From NCBI RefSeq assembly GCF_030540765.1, contig NZ_JAUOEL010000007.1, forward strand, positions 344,866 through 408,865: a stretch of 64,000 bases of DNA. Direction: 5' to 3'. Made by a program: the position numbers and the translations under genes. Each line of letters starts with the position of its first letter. The first letter of the stretch is position 1. The notes beneath the pieces are model-generated. The model did not search any database and had not been told where the DNA came from. It saw only the letters and a program-made list of their open reading frames with translations. The stretch is from Flavivirga jejuensis. Its GTDB lineage: Bacteria > Bacteroidota > Bacteroidia > Flavobacteriales > Flavobacteriaceae. This document shows positions 1 through 9,134 of the stretch, piece after piece.

Positions 1-1602
1 TTTAAAGCCTTCTTTTACTTCCTTTTGTTTGGTTAGACTTTTGTCATTAATCTTAAAGACAGCGTACAAAGAAACTGTCGCCATTAATAACCAGAGCATA
101 TCAAATGCAAAAACATCGTAATTGTTATTAGAAAAAGTAATCCAAAACCAATTGCCTGTAGAAAGACCATTTACCAATGGAATACCTAACCCCAAAACTC
201 CTCCTGCTAAAAGGGTATACTTGTTGGTGAAGTAATTATTCTTTTTAAACCAAAAGAATATAGAAGCTACAAGCCATCCTCCAAAGAGTACCCAATACAA
301 AATAAGTTTTCGTTCAGGGTTAAGACTCTCTGGGATAAGTTTGGAAACTATAAAAGCCAATGCGGTTATGGGGTATAAAGTTAAACAAAGTGCTAAGTAA
401 ATATAACCCACCTGTGCATTGAACTTTCGCTGCTTTTCTGGTATGTGCTTTTTGTCCCTAGCCGTCAGCCATATCAATACACCCGTTATAATCACAAAAC
501 AAGTGATAAGGGTGAGTAAAAAATAGATGGTTTTCAACATATAGTTTTGCCACGTACCTATTTCTCCATATTCCGCATGGTGGAGGTTACCAGCAACTTC
601 ATAAACAGCCTTGGTGTATTTTAAGTCATTGGGGTCGGTTAGTGCGGTCACTTTATTTGTAGCAAAATTATAGGTGATACTTGCATGGTGATAAAACTGT
701 TTCGTTTTTTTTAAAGTTCCAGAGACAGTAATGGTATTACTGAGATTTCCATAATCACTTACTTCAATACTATTTGATGCAAAACCTTTCCAAACGTTTT
801 GTAGACTATCTAAAAATGGGGTTATTAAATGAGAGGTATCTTCATTGGACGAATAAGCAAACTCGCTATCTACCATTTCTATGGTATTTTTATCTGTTTC
901 TTTTTCAGGGAAAAGATTTTCTAACGGTTCTACTAATACCCATAAACAAAACATGGCTCCCGTTAAGGCGTACATAAACTGAAATGGCAATCCTATCATA
1001 CCCAAAACCGTATGAGCATCGGTCCAAACTGTTTTCAATTTTGCCCATGGCCGGAATACATAAAAATTGGATATTATTTTTTTCCAATGTACAATTACAC
1101 CAGTTACAATGGCAAACAGAAAGAAAAAAGAAACCAAACCAGCCAAATAATACCCAAACATACCTAGTTGGTAAAAATAATGTAGCCTGTAGAATAGGAA
1201 CCCCATACTGTATTTAGAATCTTTGTAATTTTCAGTTACATAGGTTTTAGGGTTTACCGACAGCTCATATTCCTTTCCTGCATTAGGCTGTAAACTATCT
1301 TTTGAAGCGGATAGATATACATATAAATCAGGTTCTGAATCAGAATAATAAAAGGATATATCCCTCCCTAGCACTGTATATCCTGAACTTTCTAATTTTT
1401 GTATTAATTGGTCAATATCAACATCATTTAAACTTGAAATTTGTGTTTTATCAGCTATGGCACTTGCGTTTTCCCAGGCTACAATCTCATCCCAAAATAA
1501 AGTAAAGGCACCTGCAAAAAAAATAATGTAAAGCCCAATGCTAATTACAATGCCCGTAACAGTATGTAAATGAAAAAAACGATTGTAGTTTACCTTATTC
1601 AT
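1..1602 (-). CDS. PepSY-associated transmembrane protein, C-terminus cut by window edge
   Basis: The reading frame opens at an ATG at 1602 and stays open to the left edge, so at least 534 residues are visible and the C-terminus is missing. The translation starts with a hydrophobic helix (residues about 14-36) followed by a soluble PepSY-like segment and at least five more membrane segments. A conserved helix carries the stretch DAHTVLGMIGLPFQFMYALTG, and another the histidine pair in AGNLHHAEYG, both typical of the PepSY_TM family of inner-membrane proteins encoded beside siderophore receptors. Members are thought to act in ferric-siderophore reduction or release in the periplasm; that role is family knowledge, not shown here. 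The ATG follows directly on the stop codon of the upstream 92-residue gene, so the two are translationally linked. It closes the iron-uptake operon. Confidence 0.85.
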   Translation of the reverse strand, partial: MNKVNYNRFFHLHTVTGIVISIGLYIIFFAGAFTLFWDEIVAWENASAIADKTQISSLNDVDIDQLIQKLESSGYTVLGRDISFYYSDSEPDLYVYLSASKDSLQPNAGKEYELSVNPKTYVTENYKDSKYSMGFLFYRLHYFYQLGMFGYYLAGLVSFFFLFAIVTGVIVHWKKIISNFYVFRPWAKLKTVWTDAHTVLGMIGLPFQFMYALTGAMFCLWVLVEPLENLFPEKETDKNTIEMVDSEFAYSSNEDTSHLITPFLDSLQNVWKGFASNSIEVSDYGNLSNTITVSGTLKKTKQFYHHASITYNFATNKVTALTDPNDLKYTKAVYEVAGNLHHAEYGEIGTWQNYMLKTIYFLLTLITCFVIITGVLIWLTARDKKHIPEKQRKFNAQVGYIYLALCLTLYPITALAFIVSKLIPESLNPERKLILYWVLFGGWLVASIFFWFKKNNYFTNKYTLLAGGVLGLGIPLVNGLSTGNWFWITFSNNNYDVFAFDMLWLLMATVSLYAVFKINDKSLTKQKEVKEGFK

Positions 1603-1881
1603 TTATAGAAAATTTAATAGTGTTAATAGTACTAGTGCTATACCTAAATAAATAAACCAACAATGCCACCCGTTTTTAAATAAAAACGGAAATATTAATA
1701 AGGGTATCCACAGGATAAAAAGGCTATAGGTTGCCGTTTCCATAACCATTTCTCCATCAAACCAAGATAAAAAGCAAGCATGTGCCAGAAAAGACAACAC
1801 ATAACCACCTAATATGCCAGACGTTATTTTAGCGAAACGTTGCCAGTTGGATTTTGTAAGATGTTTAGGGTTTGCTGGCAT
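1603..1881 (-). CDS. DUF3649-like small inner-membrane protein
   Basis: This 92-residue protein has a short charged N-terminus (NWQRFAKITSG), then a Gly-Gly-Tyr helix and two further hydrophobic stretches, giving three predicted membrane segments. Size, the GGY helix and its position between a DUF3325-like gene and a PepSY_TM gene match the DUF3649 family found in iron-uptake loci of Gram-negative bacteria. The biochemical role is unknown; with DUF3325 and PepSY_TM it is presumed to handle siderophore iron at the inner membrane. Start and stop abut both neighbours without a gap, which supports an operon and the chosen ATG. The family assignment rests on pattern and context, so another small membrane family is possible. 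Confidence 0.7.
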   Translation of the reverse strand: MPANPKHLTKSNWQRFAKITSGILGGYVLSFLAHACFLSWFDGEMVMETATYSLFILWIPLLIFPFLFKNGWHCWFIYLGIALVLLTLLNFL

Positions 1882-2160
1882 TTACTTCTTTTTAGGTTGA
1901 ATAAAAGGAAGAAGTAAAGTCACTAAGGAAGCAAGAGTCATTAATACAATTAAACCTATAAATAAACCCGGAACTAAACCTAATCGAATAGTTAACACGT
2001 AAAAACCAAAAATAATAAGCAATGACCCAAATACTTTAAAAAAATAAGGATATTGCTGTATTCGTTTTACCCATATGTACCCATATAAAACAGCTCTTTT
2101 TGAAGTATTATAGCATAGGTAAAAACCTAAAAAAATGAACATGATAGCTAGTATGACCAT
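1882..2160 (-). CDS. DUF3325-like small inner-membrane protein
   Basis: This 92-residue protein is almost entirely hydrophobic, with an N-terminal helix (MVILAIMFIFLGFYLCY), a basic loop (about residues 19-40) and two more helices, ending in a lysine-rich tail. This is the layout of DUF3325 proteins, which sit next to PepSY_TM and DUF3649 genes in siderophore loci. Function is not established. Its first 20 bases and the hairpin upstream of it occur again as fossils at 7627-7646 and 13032-13051, showing that this gene once followed each DUF4374 gene in a tandem array (see findings). Only this copy is intact. Confidence 0.7.
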   Translation of the reverse strand: MVILAIMFIFLGFYLCYNTSKRAVLYGYIWVKRIQQYPYFFKVFGSLLIIFGFYVLTIRLGLVPGLFIGLIVLMTLASLVTLLLPFIQPKKK

Positions 2161-2179
2161 ACATCAAGAAATAAAATAA

Positions 2180-2211
2180 TCGGCCCTTACCTAAAAGAAA
2201 GCAAAGGCCGA
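2180..2211 (-). other. Intercistronic hairpin, copy 1 of 3
   Basis: A 6-bp stem (TCGGCC/GGCCGA) with a ~20-base loop lies between the DUF4374 stop and the DUF3325 start, read on the minus strand. The same element recurs at 7666-7698 and 13071-13103, with stem changes that keep pairing (C-G to U-A in copy 2, G-C to G-U in copy 3 on the minus-strand RNA). The stem is followed by an A/T-rich stretch rather than a clean U-run, so it could attenuate transcription, protect the upstream mRNA or act as an intercistronic processing site. The role is inference. Confidence 0.5.
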
Positions 2212-2258
2212 AAATTGTCTAAATAAAAAAAATAAGAATTAATTTTAGAAATGAATTC

Positions 2259-3524
2259 TTATTCCTTCAATTTATCTATTCTTAAAATATATTCATAACC
2301 GCCTACAATTTCAAGACCAGCAGATACAGCTCCAGTATTTGAGTCTACTTCCCAAACGTAATCCTTTTCCGTTTCGGCATTTACCACAATATAAGCTTTG
2401 CCATTATCTATGGTCACACTTTGAAGCCCCGTTCCTTTATCTAATGGAAGTTCTAGTTTCTTTATTACGGTTGAAGAAGGTAAGTCTACAAGTGCATATA
2501 AGGCATTAAAAAGTGTATCAGGATTAGCTGCTATAGTAGCAGCATCTTCATATTTTACAATGGCTTTGCCATTACCTATATACCAAAGCCCTGAAGTAGA
2601 ACCTCCTAAGGTTTCAGTTAGATTAAAAAAATAAGATTGGTCAAATGTTGTTTCTCCATTTTTAATTCTAAAAACCCCTGAATTATTATCAGCATCATAA
2701 TACCACCCTGGATTAAACATCATATATATATCATTTTCCTCATTTACAGTAGAAGATGATTCCCACATATTAATACCTCCCATTGCTAGGGTTCGAGTCT
2801 CTTCGGAAATAGATTTGGTACTCATAGAAGGATATTCTATTTCTGCTAAATAAATAGGAAGGTTTCCTTTTTCTGGCCAATCTTTGTTATAAGTATAGGT
2901 CATTAAAATCTTTCCATTTACATATTCTATATTTCCTGTATAAATACCTGTATAATCTTGTGGAATTGCTGGTAAATCAAACTCTCCGTTGGTCATTGCC
3001 AATGTTTCAGTATTTAGTATGGTGTAAAGCAATTTATCGCGGTCGCCATTAAGTCCATAAAATATGAGAGTGGTTTCATCAATCCAAGTATGGGCATTTA
3101 TAGAATTCTGATAGGTAAACGGTACTTCGCTTACTACTTGTAATTGGTCATCTTTATATTCAAATTTGGTCATCTTTCCAAAATCGGTACTGGAGCTTGG
3201 GTAGTAATAATAACCGTCTCCATTGGTAACTATTCCATAGTCAGCCTTACTGGTTACCTCGTCTCCATTACCCTCTAAACTAATTTCACCCGTAGTGATA
3301 TCATCGACACCAGCAACATATTGGGTAGTATTGGGCCAACTACCTAGTTGTAGCCAAATAGCAAATTTTGATTTACCGTCGTCAACAGGCGATTCTTCAG
3401 TGCCACCGTTATCACTATCGGAGCAAGATAGTTGTACTATGGCCATACATATACATAGTGCTTTAAAATAGAAAGAGGGAGTTTTTAAATGTTTCATTGT
3501 TATGGTATTAAATAATTGTTTCAT
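2259..3524 (-). CDS. DUF4374 lipoprotein, cassette 1
   Basis: The 421-residue product has a signal peptide ending in a lipobox (IVQLSC) followed by an Asp-rich acidic stretch, so it should be a surface or periplasmic lipoprotein. The rest is a repeated beta-rich pattern (GxGYYYYP, LWYIGNGKAIVKYED) typical of DUF4374, a propeller-like family encoded directly downstream of TonB-dependent siderophore receptors in Bacteroidota. Its ligand is unknown; co-occurrence suggests capture or hand-over of ferric siderophore. An alternative ATG ten codons in (3497) would give a more normal signal peptide. It follows the receptor gene by 26 bases and is the paralogue of the genes at 7737-8981 and 13142-13855. 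Confidence 0.85.
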   Translation of the reverse strand: MKQLFNTITMKHLKTPSFYFKALCICMAIVQLSCSDSDNGGTEESPVDDGKSKFAIWLQLGSWPNTTQYVAGVDDITTGEISLEGNGDEVTSKADYGIVTNGDGYYYYPSSSTDFGKMTKFEYKDDQLQVVSEVPFTYQNSINAHTWIDETTLIFYGLNGDRDKLLYTILNTETLAMTNGEFDLPAIPQDYTGIYTGNIEYVNGKILMTYTYNKDWPEKGNLPIYLAEIEYPSMSTKSISEETRTLAMGGINMWESSSTVNEENDIYMMFNPGWYYDADNNSGVFRIKNGETTFDQSYFFNLTETLGGSTSGLWYIGNGKAIVKYEDAATIAANPDTLFNALYALVDLPSSTVIKKLELPLDKGTGLQSVTIDNGKAYIVVNAETEKDYVWEVDSNTGAVSAGLEIVGGYEYILRIDKLKE

Positions 3525-3550
3525 TTTTATAAGTGTTTTTAAATAATTTA

Positions 3551-5935
3551 TTATTTGATGAAATAGCGGAATTTTACAGAAAAAGCTCTACCGGGTTTTT
3601 GCAATCTAAAATTGTCATAAGCCAAACGGTCTGTAATATTTCGCCCTTCTAGGGCAATGTTATAAGTGCCATTTTTAAAAGAATAGGATAAGGATGCGTT
3701 TTGGATATATTGGTCAGGTATGGTGTTTATATTGTCTTTATTCCCATAATTTTCCCAAGTGAGGTAATACCAATGTACATATTGAAAATCCCAATTCAGT
3801 TGTAAGCGGTTGTCCTTTTTGTTGAAAACATTCGATTTTCCTATGCCAATCGTAGCATTACCAAACAACCATGGCCTATTAGGCAGTTGGTTTTTGTACG
3901 TAGGCGATTCGGTTCCGGTAGTGGAACCAAAAGGGAACTGGGTATTGTCCGTAGTTTTTTGATAGGTGGCATTGACAGCGATATTTAGCAAATCTTCATG
4001 TTTAAATTTAACTTCAGCATCTAGGCCCTTTACCAATACTTTTGAGGTGTTTTCATAACGTATTATTTGGGAATTAGATAAATAGACCACTGGGGCAATA
4101 AAATTTTCAGCATCCCGCAAAAAACCGCCAGTTTCAAAAAAGAGACTATTGCTATTCCAATTGATACCATAGAACAACCCCAAATTGAAATTATGACTGT
4201 TTTCTGGTTTCAATTCGTTATTAGCTATTACAGTATACCCGTTACCGAACAGTTCGCCCACTTCCTGCAAACGATATGCTTTTTCATAAGAGGCTTTAAG
4301 CCCAAAATTCTCTTTAAAACTGTAACGAGACCCTATACCATAACCTATATAATCGTTCCACTGGCTAAGTGTAACCCTTTCTCCTTGAGATCCTAAACCT
4401 ACAGCAAAAGGCTCATCTAACTGTAGTCCATAGTACTTAACAAAAAAAGTATTAGTTAATTTTTTGTCCAAAAAAGCTTGTTGATATGAGAGCCCTATAT
4501 TGTGTTTTGCCAATTTTCCTGGAGCATCGTCTTCATCTACATTCAATTCATCCCAATTAAAGTTCTTTATATGGTCCAAAGTGTAATTAATACCAAAAGA
4601 ATGCTGTGGTGTCATCTGGTAACTGAGATTGGTACGTACAAATTTCTTTGGGCGATTTATATGGAAAATAGACGTGTTGCTCCCAAACTCGCTACTGGGT
4701 CTTTCTTGATAGGTACCATCCCAATAATAGCGTCTGTTTAAAGTATCGGAAACTATATATTTATCTTCGGACAGAGATGCAAAAAGACTAACATCAAAAT
4801 TTTTGGTTAACAGGTCTTTTTTTGCATAGCGTAATGTTCCCGAATAGGCATTTCCATTTCTTACAACACCTCCATAAACGACATCTTGATTGGTTCCAGT
4901 TTGGATTTGTTTATCAGTTTCGGAATAGCTTCCTCCAATAAAGAAAACATCTGCCCAAGGTTTATTGGTAAGTCCCAATTCCAATTGCCCAAGTGCGGTT
5001 TTATATTGGTCATGAAATCTTTTAAAATCACCCGTAACGAACTCTGAATTGTCTTCATCAATGACCTTAATGGCACGCACACCATACATGGTGTAATCGT
5101 TATCGGAATAATTTACAAATCCAGAAGCTTTTAATAATAAGCCTGTTTTTTTGTTTATGTATTGCCCTGTAATAGATGCCTTGTGGGTATTGAACGAACC
5201 AGCACTATATGAAGCATCTAAATAGTTGGTCACATTTTTATTAGTTATAATGTTAACAGCACCGCCTAGAGCATCAGACCCCAAATGTACTGGTACCACG
5301 CCTTTATACACTACAACCCTTTCTGCTATATTTACTGGTATGTTATTCAATGACATACTACTCCCCATGACATCTAATGGAATACCATCTATAAAAAATC
5401 GTACTGCCTTACCTGAAAGTCCGTTAATAGAGAACTCGAAATCTGAACCTACACCGCCCTGTTCCCTGACCTTAACACCAGTACTTTTATTAAGAACCTC
5501 GTTAAGGTTTAATGTCGTGTTAGACAGTTCTTTTAATTCAATGGCATTTACACTTAAAGGTAGTTCCTTTGTTTGACGAGATTTTGATTTACTCATAATC
5601 ATAACCTCATCTAAATCATTGGATGCTTCTTTTAAAATGAAATGATGGGTAATAGTTTTACCATTTTTTAGTACAACCTCTTTTTCAACAGAAACATACC
5701 CCATAAAGGATGCTATTAGGGTGTAATTTCCTGGTGGTGCTGAAAATATAAACTGTCCATCATCATCTGCAACAGCTCCGTAGGTTGTATGCTTTAAACT
5801 GATGTTGGCAAAACTTATGGGGTCTCCACTTTGGGTTTTTATAGTCCCTGATATTTTACCTGAATTATCTTGAGCGTGACCAGTAATTATCCAGAAACAT
5901 AAAGATACCAATAGCAAATATTTAGTATATTGCAT
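3551..5935 (-). CDS. TonB-dependent siderophore-type receptor, cassette 1
   Basis: This 794-residue outer-membrane receptor begins with a cleavable signal (ending GHAQ), then a carboxypeptidase-regulatory-like domain (about residues 26-110, motif GDPISFANISLKHTTYGA). A plug follows (about 120-230, with GIPLDVMGSSMSLNNIP and GSDALGGAVNIIT), and then a ~22-strand barrel ending in an aromatic C-terminus (FSVKFRYFIK). Such receptors use TonB energy to import ferric siderophores or similar ligands. The upstream ECF sigma and FecR genes imply cell-surface signalling. No separate signalling (STN) domain is evident at the N-terminus. It is a distant paralogue of the receptor at 9135-11522. The substrate cannot be read from sequence. 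Confidence 0.9.
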   Translation of the reverse strand: MQYTKYLLLVSLCFWIITGHAQDNSGKISGTIKTQSGDPISFANISLKHTTYGAVADDDGQFIFSAPPGNYTLIASFMGYVSVEKEVVLKNGKTITHHFILKEASNDLDEVMIMSKSKSRQTKELPLSVNAIELKELSNTTLNLNEVLNKSTGVKVREQGGVGSDFEFSINGLSGKAVRFFIDGIPLDVMGSSMSLNNIPVNIAERVVVYKGVVPVHLGSDALGGAVNIITNKNVTNYLDASYSAGSFNTHKASITGQYINKKTGLLLKASGFVNYSDNDYTMYGVRAIKVIDEDNSEFVTGDFKRFHDQYKTALGQLELGLTNKPWADVFFIGGSYSETDKQIQTGTNQDVVYGGVVRNGNAYSGTLRYAKKDLLTKNFDVSLFASLSEDKYIVSDTLNRRYYWDGTYQERPSSEFGSNTSIFHINRPKKFVRTNLSYQMTPQHSFGINYTLDHIKNFNWDELNVDEDDAPGKLAKHNIGLSYQQAFLDKKLTNTFFVKYYGLQLDEPFAVGLGSQGERVTLSQWNDYIGYGIGSRYSFKENFGLKASYEKAYRLQEVGELFGNGYTVIANNELKPENSHNFNLGLFYGINWNSNSLFFETGGFLRDAENFIAPVVYLSNSQIIRYENTSKVLVKGLDAEVKFKHEDLLNIAVNATYQKTTDNTQFPFGSTTGTESPTYKNQLPNRPWLFGNATIGIGKSNVFNKKDNRLQLNWDFQYVHWYYLTWENYGNKDNINTIPDQYIQNASLSYSFKNGTYNIALEGRNITDRLAYDNFRLQKPGRAFSVKFRYFIK

Positions 5936-6042
5936 ACTACTTTTAATTATTAACAGTTAAAGGTTAACCTACACCGTTTTAATGGTTTAGGACAGTCTAG
6001 GTAGGTACGAACTATCTAGGCTTTTTTTATTTATTATTGTGT

Positions 6043-6696
6043 TTAGCTTAGAAAAAATTGTAATCGAGGGAAATAAGCCTTAAAACCAGCCTCGTCCACC
6101 AAATGAGTTTTTTCAAAACCATTATTATCTTTTACTTTGAAAGCAAAATATCGGATGCCTTCTTTATAATTTACACTTGCATTTTCTGAGTTAAGTACGC
6201 GATATCCTATCGCTCTTTTATGATTGTGCATAATTTCTACTTTTCCAGAAAAGACCACTTCGCTTTTCGTTTTTTTCCAATCGGAAATAATATCTTCAAT
6301 ACAATCGTTCTGTATTAGAGTAAAATTTCTACCAGCTATAGGTATTTGTTTTGTTTCTTTAATACAATTACCATTGATAGCCACTGTAGAATTGTTTGAT
6401 GTGTTATCAAAAATTGATATTGACGAATACCCTACAAAAAATAATACAATACATGCCGCAGCATAACCCGAAATTTTTTGGTACAACGGAACAATTTTAA
6501 CAGTAGGTTTCTTAAAAACTTCGGAAATCTGTTGCCACATTTTTTGTTTGTGAGCTACTTTATTTTCCGCTTTGGAAAGTTGCAAAGGTGCATCGTCAAA
6601 AATATCGGATGTTAACCATTTTTCTACTACTTCCTTTTCAATTTTGGTACAGTGACCTTTGTAATATTTTTCTAAAAGTTTGCCATCTACTTTCAT
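6043..6696 (-). CDS. FecR-type anti-sigma factor, cassette 1
   Basis: This is a ~217-residue protein with a cytoplasmic N-terminal helix-rich part whose KGxCTKIEKEVVEKWL pattern is typical of FecR N-termini. One membrane helix (ISGYAAACIVLFFVGYSSIS) follows, then a periplasmic beta-rich part. It is expected to hold the ECF sigma factor encoded upstream until the receptor signals. The start at 6696 (ATG) is preferred over a TTG four codons upstream, because the paralogue at 11527-12138 starts at the equivalent point (MKITKELLKKY). A gap of ~107 bases separates it from the receptor gene. Confidence 0.8.
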   Translation of the reverse strand: MKVDGKLLEKYYKGHCTKIEKEVVEKWLTSDIFDDAPLQLSKAENKVAHKQKMWQQISEVFKKPTVKIVPLYQKISGYAAACIVLFFVGYSSISIFDNTSNNSTVAINGNCIKETKQIPIAGRNFTLIQNDCIEDIISDWKKTKSEVVFSGKVEIMHNHKRAIGYRVLNSENASVNYKEGIRYFAFKVKDNNGFEKTHLVDEAGFKAYFPRLQFFLS

Positions 6697-6865
6697 TTTT
6701 TTATTCAATTTTAAGATGAATTAAAAAAAGCTCGATTAGGGCTTCATTATAGTAGTAGCATAACTCTTATTTTACCGAAGTATAAAATGTATTTTTTTTT
6801 GAAAAAAAATTAATTACGTTGGTTTTAGCTCCTAAATTGGGACACCGATTTTGAGGAAAGTAGCA

Positions 6866-7414
6866 TTAAACAAGCTGTGTACTTAAGTTTGTTTTTAAGA
6901 ACTTTAATGCTTTACTAATGTGATATTCTACTGCTCGTTCAGTTATCTGGAGTTGAGATGCGATTTGCTTATTACTTATTCCCTGCTCACGGCTCATTTT
7001 AAACACATTTTGGCATTGACATGGTAATTTATCTACTAAAAGCCCCAATTCTTCAACCAAAAGTGAAAAAGAAACGTCATTCTCTGTACAATTTGCAGCA
7101 TCACAATAATTTTCACAGGCTTTGTTTAAGTTGTTTTCTCTAATTACCTTATTTCTGTAATATTCAGCTACTTTTAATTTTGTTGCTCTAACTAAATAAT
7201 TTTCGATATTCTTGATTTGTAAATTTTCTCGTCTTTCCCATAGCGATTTAAAAATTTCCTGAGTCATACCTTGCGCCAACTCAACCTTTTTGGTATTGTT
7301 ATAGCTAACGGCATAAACTTTTTCCCAATAAGTATTATAAACCTTTTCAAACTTCTTTGGAGTTTTAAAGTCAGTAATCTGAAGGAGATTTGTATTTGAT
7401 TTTTTACGGAACAA
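6866..7414 (-). CDS. ECF RNA polymerase sigma factor, cassette 1
   Basis: This Bacteroidota-type FecI-like sigma-70 factor is about 183 residues long. Region 2 is seen in TQEIFKSLWERRENL and ENYLVRATKLKVAEYYRNK; region 4 helix-turn-helix in CQNVFKMSREQGISNKQIA followed by ITERAVEYHISKALKFLK. It should direct transcription of the receptor cassette after release from FecR. No ATG lies at the expected N-terminus. A TTG at 7414 aligns with the ATG start of the paralogue (FRKK versus FLKK) and is chosen here. The reading frame extends further upstream to a TTG at 7465, but that would place the start inside the palindromic operator at 7447-7469. Confidence 0.75.
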   Translation of the reverse strand: MFRKKSNTNLLQITDFKTPKKFEKVYNTYWEKVYAVSYNNTKKVELAQGMTQEIFKSLWERRENLQIKNIENYLVRATKLKVAEYYRNKVIRENNLNKACENYCDAANCTENDVSFSLLVEELGLLVDKLPCQCQNVFKMSREQGISNKQIASQLQITERAVEYHISKALKFLKTNLSTQLV

Positions 7415-7446
7415 TTTTAATGGTGCAATTTTTGCCAAAGGTAGTC

Positions 7447-7469
7447 TTATTTGGAATAATTCCAAATAA
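7447..7469. promoter_or_regulatory. 23-bp perfect palindrome upstream of sigma-factor gene
   Basis: Two 11-base arms (TTATTTGGAAT and its complement) flank a single A. The identical palindrome lies at 12851-12873 upstream of the second sigma gene, about 70 bases from that ATG. Placement at the promoter of an iron-uptake cassette and the AT-rich TTNGGAATNATTCCNAA shape suggest a metal-responsive repressor site (Fur- or DtxR-like), which is inference. The centre here is 44 bases upstream of the proposed TTG start. Confidence 0.55.
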
Positions 7470-7665
7470 GTATCAAATACTTTTATGAAAACCCTCTTTT
7501 AATGTCCTATAAATTAGATATCATATTATTATAAAACCTACAGAAAACTCTTGAAGGTCTTTGGTAATTCAGTATACAAGACTTAAGTCATGTCTGTTTT
7601 TAAAGTGAATTATATCTACTTTTAGTATGATAGCTAGTAAGACCATAAATCAAGAAATAAAATAA

Positions 7666-7698
7666 TCGGTCCTTACCCTAAAAGAAAGCAAAGACCGA
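7666..7698 (-). other. Intercistronic hairpin, copy 2 of 3
   Basis: A 6-bp stem TCGGTC/GACCGA downstream of the second DUF4374 gene. Compared with copy 1, one base pair changed on both sides (C-G to T-A), a compensatory change that argues the RNA stem is functional. The loop sequence is nearly the same in all copies. Confidence 0.5.
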
Positions 7699-7736
7699 AA
7701 ATTGTCTAACTAAAAAGTGATGATTTTATATAATTA

Positions 7737-8981
7737 CTACCATAATTTACCAATGTTTTGAATTATTCCTCCATCTAAAGTACTAACAATAGTAAAATCA
7801 TTAACAGAGTTTTGTTTTAATATTACGGCTTTATCGTTCGCCTTTATGAAACCAGAGTAATAATTGATTCCATCAAAATTACCTCGAAACAATATTCTAC
7901 GATAACCTTCAAGTGCAGAATATGGTTCTACCGCTTTAGAAGCAAGATCAATTAACACCGTGTGGCTTACTGATTCGTCACCCCACCAGTTCCATGCGTC
8001 ATCATAAGCATCGGGCCAAGCAACTTCATCATATTCTAATACAAGCTGATTTTTGTAAGCAAATACAACGTTACTACCATATGTAACAGGAACAACGTCA
8101 GAAAAATTAAATTCAAAACTAGGGTCAAAGTTTCCTTCAGCGTCTATTTTTAATAATGTATATGGAGAACCATATTTAGAGCTATCTATATCATAATAAT
8201 TATAATAAAATCCATTTTCTGTGTTTGGTTGTATAAACCTGTTCCCATTAATATCTGTTAAAGGCCAGTAACCCGCATTAAGAATACGGTTGTCTTGTTC
8301 GTATGTTATACTTCCCGATGATGGATCAAAAACTCCTAAGGTAGAGCCTCCTTGTGGGAATAGATTTTCACAACAAGTATATTGAGCGTAGCATACAGGC
8401 CAAGCAACTTTTTCATTTAAGGCAAAACCATACCCTGTTGCCCACATAGAAAGACCACTAGAAGCACCATTAAGTGCGGATTCTACATTGTATGTATTGC
8501 TAATTTTCATAGTTGTAGGATTCCATTCCATCACTACGCCTTCTTCCAAATCAGCTAAGAATGCTTGAGTTTCAGAAAGAAAAACAAGTGATCTTGTTGC
8601 ACTAATTCCAGTTGATGCATAACTAAGTACACTTTCAGTTTTAAATTCAAGAGTTACTTTATCTACACTCCATTTTGTAATTGTAGCTGATGAACTGGCT
8701 ATAGTATAAACATATTCCTCAAAGAACCAAGTACTTACGTCTGAACCTAACTCTAAGCCTTGTGATATATCAATAGTAGTAAGCGGTTCTTCTGACGCAA
8801 TTAAGTAAAAAACATGACCTTCTGGATATTCAATAGAATAATTTTGTACCCACGCTGACTCTTTTTCATCTCCATCGTTTATAGTAGTTTCTGTATCATC
8901 GTCTTTGCAAGAAGTAAACCCTGTTGTTATTATTGCAATTAAGAGCATAGTTTTCCAAGCCCATCTATTATTTGTTTTCAT
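7737..8981 (-). CDS. DUF4374-like lipoprotein, cassette 2
   Basis: The 414-residue product has a signal peptide ending in the lipobox TGFTSC and an acidic Asp-rich linker (KDDDTETT), so a surface lipoprotein is expected. The body is beta-rich with tryptophan-rich loops (DAYDDAWNWWGDESVSHT) and a double cysteine (CCENLF) that is also present in the third, truncated copy. It follows its receptor gene by ~150 bases. Presumed role is binding or transfer of the receptor's ligand; the ligand is unknown. It is clearly closer to the fragment at 13142-13855 than to the cassette 1 protein. Confidence 0.8.
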   Translation of the reverse strand: MKTNNRWAWKTMLLIAIITTGFTSCKDDDTETTINDGDEKESAWVQNYSIEYPEGHVFYLIASEEPLTTIDISQGLELGSDVSTWFFEEYVYTIASSSATITKWSVDKVTLEFKTESVLSYASTGISATRSLVFLSETQAFLADLEEGVVMEWNPTTMKISNTYNVESALNGASSGLSMWATGYGFALNEKVAWPVCYAQYTCCENLFPQGGSTLGVFDPSSGSITYEQDNRILNAGYWPLTDINGNRFIQPNTENGFYYNYYDIDSSKYGSPYTLLKIDAEGNFDPSFEFNFSDVVPVTYGSNVVFAYKNQLVLEYDEVAWPDAYDDAWNWWGDESVSHTVLIDLASKAVEPYSALEGYRRILFRGNFDGINYYSGFIKANDKAVILKQNSVNDFTIVSTLDGGIIQNIGKLW

Positions 8982-9134
8982 TTTTATATTTTTGGTTTTA
9001 CAATTATTTAAATTGGCCTGCGTTTATGGAAATGTGTCCTTGTCCGATACATTTCCTAGCAGGTTTTTGTTTTTTATATCGCTTCTCTCGATATACGTTA
9101 TATTTATTCTTCGTTTATTACATAAGTATTGGTT

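Larger units (their letters stand above)
7447..7750. repeat. ~300-bp direct repeat, copy A (pairs with 12851-13152)
   Basis: The stretch from the palindrome through the hairpin to the last codons of the DUF4374 gene is nearly identical to 12851-13152, with scattered substitutions and a few 1-4-base indels. It contains the palindrome, ~160 bases of upstream sequence, a 20-base fossil of the DUF3325 start at 7627-7646 (one mismatch to 2141-2160), and the hairpin. The two copies lie 5.4 kb apart in the same orientation. They bracket one complete receptor cassette, so recombination between them could delete or amplify it. Confidence 0.85.

Noticed and set aside
774..1505. Small plus-strand and minus-strand open frames near the left end
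   Set aside because: They overlap the long open PepSY_TM frame on the minus strand, which has clear membrane-protein features; the short frames have no family signal.
5985..6030. Repeated TCTAGG motif followed by a T-run as a terminator before the cassette 1 receptor
   Set aside because: The two TCTAGG copies are direct repeats and do not form a stem.
7616..7646. A 25-codon peptide frame beginning at the fossil DUF3325 ATG
   Set aside because: The equivalent frame in the second repeat copy is altered by an indel and ends elsewhere, so it is not conserved as a peptide.
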